A stretch of 33,731 nt of DNA from Clostridia bacterium (GTDB lineage Bacteria > Bacillota > Clostridia > Christensenellales > CAG-314): positions 1 through 33,731 of the forward strand of contig JAGBWW010000025.1 in NCBI GenBank assembly GCA_017629595.1. Direction: 5' to 3'. The translations under genes and the position numbers were made by a program. The notes under the pieces are model-generated. The model had not been told where the DNA came from. It searched no databases and worked only from the letters and a program-made list of their open reading frames with translations. Below are positions 1 through 6,405 of this stretch, piece after piece. Every line of letters starts with the position of its first letter. Positions within the stretch are counted from its first letter, which is position 1.

Positions 1-1296
1 CTTATCTTGTTTGTCATCATGTATGTATTGATGCTTACTTTCCCCAAGTATCGTCCTTGGATTGCATTGTCAACAGCTGGCATTTTCATCATTTTGGGAT
101 ATTGCAATCTTTTCCAACTTGATATCTTGTCCGCACTTGGTGCAATTGACTACAACGTATTGTTGATGATTGGTGGCACGATGGGCACCGTTTCTTTGTT
201 TATTGCAAGCAAAATGCCCTCTCGCCTTGCCGAATGGCTCATCACAAAAGTTCCCAACGTTATGTGGGCAGTAACAGTCTTGTCCTAGTTTGCCGGCATC
301 ATCAGCGCCTTTGTGGATAACGTTGCAACCGTTTTAATGGTCGCCCCCATTGGTTTGGAAATTTCACGCAAACTCAAGATTTCCCCCGTTCCCGTACTTA
401 TCTGCATTGCAGTATCTTCCAACTTGCAAGGCGCAGCAACCCTTGTTGGCGACACAACAAGCATTTTGCTTGGTGGCTTTGCAGGCATGAACTTCTTGGA
501 TTTCTTCTGGATGAACGGCCATCCCGGCATCTTCTTTGCAACGGAACTTGGTGCTCTTGCATCCATGTTCGTTTTGCTCTTCTTGTTCCGCAAGGAAAAA
601 CAACCCGTTACGGCTACAGTTGAAACACAAGTAAATGACTTCTTCCCCACAATCTTGATGTTGAGCACAGTCGTTTTGCTTATTTTGGCATCTTTCCTCC
701 CTGCACCTCAAGAAGGTTTTTGGTTGACCGTCTATAACTTGAGAAGTGGTTTAATTTGCCTTGCTTTGTGCATTATCGGCGTTGTACGTGCTTGCATCAA
801 AGGAAAAGGCCCTCAACCTCTTAAACAAGTTGTTGCCGATTTGGACACCGACACACTTTTGCTTTTGTGCGGTTTGTTCATCGTTATTGAAGGCATCACG
901 GCAGCAGGCGTAATTGACGCAATTGCCGACTTGTTCTACAACGTTGCAGGCGACAGCCCCTTGTTGTTGTACGTCATGTTGGTTGGTGTATCCGTTGTTC
1001 TTTCCGCATTTATTGACAACATTCCTTACGTTGCAACAATGTTGCCCGTCGTACAAAGTTTGGCAGGCCTTATGGGCGTTGAACCTTTCGTGTTCTACTT
1101 TGGTTTGCTTATCGGCGCAACCCTGGGCGGAAACCTTACCCCTGTTGGCGCATCTGCAAATATCACGGCAATTGGCATTTTGCGTAAAAACGGTGAAGAA
1201 GTTTCAACAGCAGACTTTTTGAAAATCGGCGTGCCCTTTACGTTGGTAGCCGTTCTTGTTGGATCAGCGTTTGTTTGGATTTTCTGGGGCGTTTAA
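1..1296 (+). pseudogene. SLC13/ArsB/NhaD-type ion transporter (5' truncated, interrupted by in-frame TAG)
   Basis: This is the C-terminal part of a polytopic permease of the ion-transporter superfamily (ArsB/NhaD/CitM type). It starts before the window and runs in one frame to a TAA at 1294-1296. Two family-typical repeats are visible: SAFVDNVATVLM with a following SSNLQGAATLVGD, and later SAFIDNIPYVATMLP with GNLTPVGASANI. Hydrophobic helices fill the rest. A TAG at 286-288 interrupts the frame, and homology continues directly after it (FAGIISAFVDN) with no shift. TAG ends other genes here (dnaA, the TetR gene), so it should stop translation. The downstream part has no ribosome binding site of its own. 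The gene is therefore probably inactivated by a point mutation (for example TTG or CAG to TAG), unless it is a sequencing or assembly error. The substrate cannot be told from sequence. Confidence 0.8.
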
Positions 1297-1317
1297 TAAG
1301 TACAATAACTTTATCTA

Positions 1318-1349
1318 AAAAAAGCACACCACATTTGGTGTGCTTTTTT
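1318..1349 (+). terminator. Intrinsic terminator after the permease
   Basis: A 9-bp stem, AGCACACCA/TGGTGTGCT (1323-1331 and 1336-1344), has a 4-nt loop and is followed by a T run, with an A run in front. It lies 20-odd bp past the TAA. The stem core AGCACACC recurs in the hairpins at 13235 and 18465. Confidence 0.9.
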
Positions 1350-1416
1350 GTTTACGTCTTTTCAAAAGGATTTTTCCACTTGTTTCAACTTAGTCCCTTT
1401 GGTATTGTTTAATTTT

Positions 1417-1431
1417 TTGTCAAATTGACAA
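1417..1431. promoter_or_regulatory. Palindrome upstream of tspO, possible operator
   Basis: TTGTCAA-A-TTGACAA is a perfect 7-bp inverted repeat with a 1-bp centre, 35 bp before the tspO start. The right arm contains TTGACA and another TTGACA follows at 1436-1441, but no convincing -10 box sits at the right distance. It could be an operator overlapping the tspO promoter. Confidence 0.4.
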
Positions 1432-1466
1432 TATTTTGACAGTAAACTTTTACCAAGAGGTGTTTT

Positions 1467-1931
1467 ATGCAAAAAGATTTTGTAAAGGATATTTTTTTGA
1501 GTTTTGCTCCCGTTGCTCTTGTGGCAGGTTTGGGCAGTTTGTTTTCGCAAATGGGAATGGAGTGGTACGACCAACTTCAAAAGCCCGACCAATGGTTGCC
1601 CAATTTTGTAATACCTTTAATTTGGTCGGTCATCTACGTCGTTGGAGCAATCATTATTTTTAGATTATTGCAAACAAAACGGATGGAAACGAGCCTTGCG
1701 ACGTTGTTTATCATCAACGGAGTGTTGAACGTTTTATGGTGCTTGGTGTTTTTCACTTTGCGCCAACGATTTTTAGCAATGATAATCATCACGACAAACG
1801 CAATTTTTGCTTGGCTTTTGCTGGGTGGAATTTTCAAGCGCAACAAACTGTTTGCCGGATTGTTGCTTATCTACCCTATTTGGTTGAACATTGCCACCAC
1901 ATTGAACTTGGCGACGTGGATTTTGAATTAA
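1467..1931 (+). CDS. tspO: TspO/MBR family protein
   Basis: A 154-aa integral membrane protein of the TspO/MBR (tryptophan-rich sensory protein, translocator protein) family, which binds porphyrins and cholesterol-like ligands. Family marks are WYDQLQKPDQWLPN near residue 32 (the W.xLxKPxWxP region), IWSVIYVVGA, LNVLWCLVFF, and the end YPIWLNIATTLN. Five hydrophobic helices fit the family's five-helix fold, and the length is close to the usual ~160 aa. The start is preceded by AAGAGGTG at a good distance. It stands alone between two terminators, with a palindrome in its upstream region. Bacterial homologues are linked to tetrapyrrole handling and stress, but nothing here shows its ligand. Confidence 0.9.
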   Translation: MQKDFVKDIFLSFAPVALVAGLGSLFSQMGMEWYDQLQKPDQWLPNFVIPLIWSVIYVVGAIIIFRLLQTKRMETSLATLFIINGVLNVLWCLVFFTLRQRFLAMIIITTNAIFAWLLLGGIFKRNKLFAGLLLIYPIWLNIATTLNLATWILN

Positions 1932-1944
1932 TTTTAATATGCAC

Positions 1945-1976
1945 AAAAGCCCTTGCAAAACTGCAAGGGCTTTTGG
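1945..1976 (+). terminator. Intrinsic terminator after tspO
   Basis: A 13-bp perfect stem, AAAAGCCCTTGCA/TGCAAGGGCTTTT, with loop AAAC, starts 13 bp after the tspO stop. Its A and T ends let it work in both directions. Confidence 0.9.
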
Positions 1977-2055
1977 CTTAAAGAGGGGAACAACTAAAGG
2001 AGTTTTTGACGTTTTCTTTATACCGAAAAATCCCGACAACAAGAAAAACAAAAAA

Positions 2056-2129
2056 CTTAAACAAAGACAACAACTTTTCTTTGTGGTTTAAGTATAACAA
2101 TCATATGTTGACAATGCTTGTCAGCATTG
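2056..2129. other. Intergenic hairpins with no gene
   Basis: No gene is visible between 1977 and 2159. Two inverted repeats are present: CTTAAAC/GTTTAAG (2056-2062 and 2086-2092) and CAATGCT-TGTC-AGCATTG (2112-2129). Neither is followed by a T run, so they do not look like terminators. No role can be assigned. Confidence 0.3.
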
Positions 2130-2159
2130 AAAAGATTTATTAAAATTTATGAAACAAAA

Positions 2160-2186
2160 AAAAGACTTGTTCTTTCAAGTCTTTTT
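2160..2186 (-). terminator. Terminator for the small membrane protein gene
   Basis: Stem AAAGACTTG/CAAGTCTTT with loop TTCTTT, flanked by A and T runs on both sides. It lies just beyond the leftward gene ending at 2195. Confidence 0.8.
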
Positions 2187-2194
2187 TATGTATT

Positions 2195-2638
2195 TTACAA
2201 CAAAATAATGATAGTTAAAACAATTCCAACGCCGAGGGCAGAAAGCATCATTGCCGAAGCAAGACCTGCCAAAGCATCAAAAACGACGTTTGTGTTTTGT
2301 ACGGGCTGTTCTTTTTCAAACGCATCTTGTTCCAAAGTAAACATTGGCTTTTTTTGAAAAGAGCGAAGGGCAACCAACATCATAACAAAAAGTTTTGCAA
2401 TGGTAATGACGCTTGTCACAAAACTCGCCACGCCAAGCAAATACACCCACAAAAGGGAATCTGCGCCCATTACTTGATAAACTCTTATTGTGGCAGTAAG
2501 CAACAAAACCGATGCAACAACCCAAAGGGACAAAAAGATAAGTTTCAGCACGTTTTGTTTTGTGCTGTTTGTTCGATAAGAGTATTCAACGTTTGCAAAC
2601 CAAACTTTGTAATTAAATCTTTTTGGAAAATCTTTCAT
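2195..2638 (-). CDS. Hypothetical small membrane protein
   Basis: A 147-aa protein that I do not recognise. It has a short charged N-terminus (about residues 1-30), hydrophobic segments at roughly 30-50, 58-90 and 115-147, and a polar loop near 93-112. The last segment runs to the C-terminus (ending ILL). No catalytic or binding motif is visible. The start is supported by a promoter 32 bp upstream and a weak purine-rich site (GTGAG). It follows the Lys-rich protein gene by 60 bp on the same strand but has its own promoter and terminator, so it is probably expressed alone. Confidence 0.65.
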   Translation of the reverse strand: MKDFPKRFNYKVWFANVEYSYRTNSTKQNVLKLIFLSLWVVASVLLLTATIRVYQVMGADSLLWVYLLGVASFVTSVITIAKLFVMMLVALRSFQKKPMFTLEQDAFEKEQPVQNTNVVFDALAGLASAMMLSALGVGIVLTIIILL

Positions 2639-2669
2639 TGTGTCTCACTAAAAATAGTATGTTGTTTTT

Positions 2670-2698
2670 ATTGTAGCATAGACCAAAAAGAGCTTCAA
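2670..2698 (-). promoter_or_regulatory. Sigma-A type promoter of the small membrane protein gene
   Basis: On the minus strand: TTGAAG, 17-bp spacer, TACAAT. It ends right at the stop codon of the preceding gene and points at the start at 2638. Confidence 0.6.
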
Positions 2699-4009
2699 CT
2701 ATTTTTGTTTTGCTTGGGTTTTTAATTCTTTTGCCTTTTGACGGGCTTTTTCTTTGATGATTTTTGCCTTTTCTTCTGCTTTAATTTTGAGCGCAAGGGC
2801 TTTTTGTTTTGCCTTTGCCTTTTCTTTGGCTTCGGCAATTCGTTCTTTTTCTTTTGCTTTTTCCTTTTCTTTCTTTTGTTTTTCTTTGGCTTTTTCTTTT
2901 TCCTTTTGTTTTTCTTTTTGCTTTTTAACCGTTGCCTTGTCAACGGGGGTTGCGTTTTCTTCTTGCAAAGACATTTCAAATTCTATTGCACGAGACAAGA
3001 CGTGTTGCATTTTTCTTTCTTCTTGCGCACGTTTTTCCAAGTTTTCCAAGGCGTTTTGATTGTCGTCTCTTGTGCCTCTTACCGTCAAAGCCATTTTTGC
3101 CGAGTTTTCACCGAACTCTTGCTTGTATCCATTTTTTGTTTGACGTACAAAGTTTTCTTCGTTAAAAAGACAGCAGTTGAGTGCCAACGTAGAGCAAAGG
3201 TTGTGCAAATAATCGTCTTGGTCGTTATCCACCATTTCCACAACACGAACGGTAAATCCGTTTTGTTCGTACGTTGCCATAAATTGCCAAAGGTCAAAAA
3301 GTCTTTTGTATTGAGGATCATCCAAAATTTTGGGTGTTCTCACAATGGGAGGACGAACCATCATTCCACGAAAAGCTTGCATAAAAGGTTTGTCTTTGTA
3401 CGATTGAAGTTTTGCATTGATTTTATCAATACGTTTTTCCCTTTTTGCTTGTTTGTCGCCTCCGCCTTCAAAAGTAATCATGGACAAAGAGTATTGCTTT
3501 TTGCCGTCTTGCGCTGAAATTTGCGTCTCTTTTGAAAGGTGTGCTACGGTAGATTTTTTAACGTCTTTAATTCCTTGTGCACGTCTGCCAAAGAAATATT
3601 GCAAGTTGACAACCAACGTGTATGCAAACTTGTTTTCGTAGTTAAAATACAAATGCTCGCTATCGGCATAGGTTTGACCCTTTTGACTTTGACGGGAACG
3701 CTCCAACAATCCGTTGTTAAAAGCGAGAGTTTTGGAATACTCTTGCGTACCTTTACCTATATTTTGGCGCGCTTCCGAAGCTATTTGTTTTTCGTATTCT
3801 TCAAAAATATGTTCTATGGCGGGAAGTGTTTTTTCCGTCTCTAAAATCCAGCAGTCGTCAATATTTTCTTCCACTTGCTTTTTAGTCACGTTAATTTGCG
3901 CCTCGCCTTTTCCAACGGAATTTACAACCTGCGTATAATAGCGCTGGTTGTGAACTTCTTCAAAGGATTGGGTGTATTTGGGTTTTTTATCTCCTTCGCT
4001 GATAAACAT
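2699..4009 (-). CDS. Unrecognised protein with Lys/Glu-rich helical tail
   Basis: A 436-aa soluble protein. Residues 1-350 look like a folded domain that I do not recognise. The stretch near 219-245 (RPPIVRTPKILDDPQYKRLF) faintly recalls segments of DUF2357/DUF524-type proteins, but no catalytic motif is visible, so this is only a hint. Residues 358-436 are almost only K, E, A and Q in KEKEKAKEK repeats, the pattern of a long single alpha-helix or coiled coil, rich in positive charge. There is no signal peptide or membrane segment. The start has a strong AGGAGA site lying inside the upstream gene, which overlaps it by 23 bp, so the two are translationally coupled. Its stop is TAG. It probably works with the degenerate HD-GYP/EAL protein. 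Confidence 0.75.
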   Translation of the reverse strand: MFISEGDKKPKYTQSFEEVHNQRYYTQVVNSVGKGEAQINVTKKQVEENIDDCWILETEKTLPAIEHIFEEYEKQIASEARQNIGKGTQEYSKTLAFNNGLLERSRQSQKGQTYADSEHLYFNYENKFAYTLVVNLQYFFGRRAQGIKDVKKSTVAHLSKETQISAQDGKKQYSLSMITFEGGGDKQAKREKRIDKINAKLQSYKDKPFMQAFRGMMVRPPIVRTPKILDDPQYKRLFDLWQFMATYEQNGFTVRVVEMVDNDQDDYLHNLCSTLALNCCLFNEENFVRQTKNGYKQEFGENSAKMALTVRGTRDDNQNALENLEKRAQEERKMQHVLSRAIEFEMSLQEENATPVDKATVKKQKEKQKEKEKAKEKQKKEKEKAKEKERIAEAKEKAKAKQKALALKIKAEEKAKIIKEKARQKAKELKTQAKQK

Positions 4010-5435
4010 TGTTTTTCTCCTGATCGTTTTGTAAGTCCATCAATTCTCTTTGGTTTATTTGATTGCCTGTTATTTTGCCATACATTTTCAAACAACCTAA
4101 GTCAAGCAAAGCGTCCACTTGTTCTTGCGTTTCTACGCCGGCGCAAATCGTTTCCACTTGATATTTTTCCGCCAAAGCAACGATATCTTTTACGGCGTTT
4201 TTAATTTGTTCGTTATTAATCATTTCTTGCGCCAAATAATCGTCCACTTTCAAATAGTCAAAGGTTAAGTAGTCAAAGTTGCGTTGCGTTTGATAATGCG
4301 AACCAAATTCGCAAATGGCAATTTTTATGCCTAATGAACGAAGTTTTTCCAATACGCCAACCACCTTGCTGTCGGAAGTGGCAACGTCTGCCAAAGCAAC
4401 GTCAAACTGCAAACGTCCTTCTTCAATTTCAAAATATTTAATGTTTTTCTCCACTTTTGCCAAGAAGTTGGGAGCAAGCAAACACACGCCGGAAATTCTT
4501 ATTGCGATTTTGGAAACGACGGATTTTTTGCAAACGTAAAGGGATTGCATAACCTGTTCCAAAGCAACGTCGGTGATTTTTACAATTTGCCCACTTCGTT
4601 CGGCAATGGAAAAATATTCAACACTAGAAAACGTTCCGTAGAAATTGTCGTTGATGACCACTTCTGCTTGCCAATGATCGCAACTGTTTTCAGCAAAATC
4701 TTTTACTTCTTGATACTTTACTTCAATTGCTCTTTGCGTGTTTTCCGTTTTTACAATTTCCAAACCTTTCGTTTTGGGAACAATTTTCTCTTTTGCCTTT
4801 TGAGGTTCTTTCTTTTGTTCGCTTGTGCAAGTTACAAAAAGGTCTGCCATCGTTTTGAAAAGGTTGACCAAATCGGGGTCAAACTTTTTGCCACTTTCGT
4901 ATTCAATTTGTTCGACGGCGTCTTCGTTGGAAAGGTAATGTTTTTTGACCAAACTGTTTGTCAAACATTCGTATTCAAAACAAATGGCGCACATTCTTGC
5001 CAAAAGGGGAATTTCTTCCTTTTTCAAGCCGTCGGGAAAACCTTGACCGTCCCATCTTTCGTGGTGGAAACAAGCAACGTCTTTTGCTATGGTTCGAATA
5101 AGTTTTTCTTCTTGAGAAAGAGCGGAAAATTCTTTGAAACTTTTTATGTCTTGCATCAACAAGCGAGCGCCCTCTTCGGTGTGTTGAGGACAAACGACGT
5201 TGCCCGAATAAGAAAGTCTTTTTTCTTCTGCCGCATAGCCAATGTCAAAATACTTTACGGCGATCCCTACTAATGGTGCGTTTTCTTTGGTCATTATTGC
5301 ACAATCAGGATAAAGGTCCATTTCCACTGCTTTTTCAAAAAGAATTTGCGTGTTGTGTGCTACACGTTGGCAGTATGCCACGACTTCTATTCCTAACGAT
5401 TGAAAAATTTCTTCTCTAGACAATTGCTTTTGCAT
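3987..5435 (-). CDS. Degenerate HD-GYP plus degenerate EAL domain protein
   Basis: A 482-aa cytoplasmic protein joining two cyclic-di-GMP phosphodiesterase folds, both lacking key residues. In the HD-GYP half (about 20-200) the HD pair is YFDIG (62-66, His lost), while HTEEG (85-89) and HHERWDGQGFP (124-134) are kept. A Lys-rich linker covers about 205-235. The EAL half (about 240-465) lacks the EAL motif near its start. The metal-binding DDFG is CEFG (375-378), while GVETQEQ (433-439) is kept. It is therefore likely a c-di-GMP sensor or scaffold and not an active hydrolase; that is inference. The start has a strong AAAGGAG site. Upstream lies a -10 box with three phased TTGTTACT repeats. It overlaps and probably co-translates the Lys-rich protein downstream. 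Confidence 0.85.
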   Translation of the reverse strand: MQKQLSREEIFQSLGIEVVAYCQRVAHNTQILFEKAVEMDLYPDCAIMTKENAPLVGIAVKYFDIGYAAEEKRLSYSGNVVCPQHTEEGARLLMQDIKSFKEFSALSQEEKLIRTIAKDVACFHHERWDGQGFPDGLKKEEIPLLARMCAICFEYECLTNSLVKKHYLSNEDAVEQIEYESGKKFDPDLVNLFKTMADLFVTCTSEQKKEPQKAKEKIVPKTKGLEIVKTENTQRAIEVKYQEVKDFAENSCDHWQAEVVINDNFYGTFSSVEYFSIAERSGQIVKITDVALEQVMQSLYVCKKSVVSKIAIRISGVCLLAPNFLAKVEKNIKYFEIEEGRLQFDVALADVATSDSKVVGVLEKLRSLGIKIAICEFGSHYQTQRNFDYLTFDYLKVDDYLAQEMINNEQIKNAVKDIVALAEKYQVETICAGVETQEQVDALLDLGCLKMYGKITGNQINQRELMDLQNDQEKNNVYQRRR

Positions 5436-5466
5436 AAAAAGACTCCTTTGTTGTTATATCAAATAA

Positions 5467-5524
5467 AGTATATCAAAGATGCAGTAACAAAAGAGTAACA
5501 AGGCAACTTTTTCAATAGTAACAA
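5467..5524 (-). promoter_or_regulatory. Promoter with three phased TTGTTACT repeats
   Basis: On the minus strand a -10 box TATACT (5472-5467) lacks a good -35 box. Upstream are three identical TTGTTACT octamers (plus-strand positions 5517-5524, 5494-5501 and 5483-5490), whose starts are 23 and 11 bp apart. The last ends 10 bp before the -10 box. Direct repeats of ~11-bp period just upstream of a -10 box are how SARP-type activators are known to bind. A SARP-like response regulator is encoded at 5602-6405. Confidence 0.55.
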
Positions 5525-5557
5525 TTTAGTAAAAGTTTCAATAGGAAAAATTGCATC

Positions 5558-5586
5558 AAAAAAGCCGTCGTTTGACGGCTTTTTTT
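5558..5586 (-). terminator. Terminator of the two-component operon
   Basis: A 12-bp stem, AAAAAAGCCGTC/GACGGCTTTTTT, with loop GTTT lies 15 bp past the response regulator stop. It ends in a T run on the minus strand. Confidence 0.9.
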
Positions 5587-5601
5587 ATAAAGTTTTTTAA
5601 A

Positions 5602-6405
5602 TTATTTTCCCAAATGGAATTTCATTTCGGAAAGTTCTGCCAAGGTTTCTTCTGCCCAAGCATAGTCTGTCATATAAGTGTAGGAAAAACGGTTGATTGT
5701 TTTTTGATCGCCATCCAAAAACTTGAAATAGTCGCAATCAACTTTTTCGCATCTGAGACTTTTTTCCATTTTTTCGTCAATGACAATGTCCGAAAGGTCG
5801 TTTTCTTGCAAATATCTTCTAAGACGTTGCCACAGCATACGATATTTGGTTGCATTTTGGTTGTTGTAAGGTTCGCCTTCCCACAAACGAGCAAAAGCTT
5901 CTTCGGTGTTGAGGTTTTTACCACGTTTGTCCACCAACAAGGCAAACAATTCTTTGACTTTTTTGCCTCCAAAATTTGCAGGTTTTCCGTCAATAAACAC
6001 TTCAAATTGACCAAAGGTACAAATGCGGACACGTTTTTCTTGACGTTTTACCAACAATTTTGCTCTATCAAAAACGCTCTTTATTTCTTCGCTGGAATAA
6101 GGTTTCAAAATGTAATAGTCAGCGTTGAGGCGGATGAAATCGGGCAAATATTCGCTGTACGCAGTAACAAACACGATTACGATTTGAGGGTGAATGTCTC
6201 GCAATTTTTGTGCCAATTCAATACCGTTCATGCCGGGCATTTCAATGTCCAACAACGCCAAGTCAACGACGTTGCTTTTTGCATACTCCACGGCGACAAA
6301 AGGATTGTTGAAATATCCCATCAAAGAAACGCCTTCTATTTTTTCGCTTTCTTGCTTAAACTGTTCAACGCTCCACAATTCGTCATCTACGATAATTGTT
6401 TTCAT
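5602..6405 (-). CDS. Response regulator, REC plus SARP-like DNA-binding domain
   Basis: A 267-aa two-component response regulator. The REC domain (1-118) has the acidic pair D7-D8, phospho-acceptor D53 (LLDIEMPGMNG), T81 and K101 (LKPYS). The C-terminal part opens with RICTFGQFEVFIDGKPANF and continues with the KVKELFALLV helix and LRRYL. This is the OmpR-like winged helix of SARP/AfsR-type activators. A short remnant of the following BTAD-like helical region (YMTDYAWAEE) ends the protein. This REC-SARP layout occurs in Firmicutes and differs from the LytTR or AraC outputs usual for LytS-type kinases. Its ATG overlaps the kinase TGA (ATGA), so the two are coupled. A likely nearby target is the TTGTTACT repeat promoter just downstream. 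Confidence 0.88.
   Translation of the reverse strand: MKTIIVDDELWSVEQFKQESEKIEGVSLMGYFNNPFVAVEYAKSNVVDLALLDIEMPGMNGIELAQKLRDIHPQIVIVFVTAYSEYLPDFIRLNADYYILKPYSSEEIKSVFDRAKLLVKRQEKRVRICTFGQFEVFIDGKPANFGGKKVKELFALLVDKRGKNLNTEEAFARLWEGEPYNNQNATKYRMLWQRLRRYLQENDLSDIVIDEKMEKSLRCEKVDCDYFKFLDGDQKTINRFSYTYMTDYAWAEETLAELSEMKFHLGK

Noticed and set aside
286-288. TAG read as an amino acid (code change or pyrrolysine) in the permease
   Set aside because: dnaA, the TetR gene and the Lys-rich protein gene all end in TAG, two of them directly before terminators. Pyrrolysine is not expected in this permease family.
2720-2940. Repetitive TTTTTCTTT-rich tract that looks like a DNA repeat or CRISPR
   Set aside because: It is the codons of the KEKEKAKEK tail of the Lys-rich protein; the units are irregular and have no spacers.
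6163-6170. Extra copy of the TTGTTACT octamer in the response regulator gene (another in glf near 13485)
   Set aside because: Single unphased copies inside coding sequence; expected by chance at this base composition.
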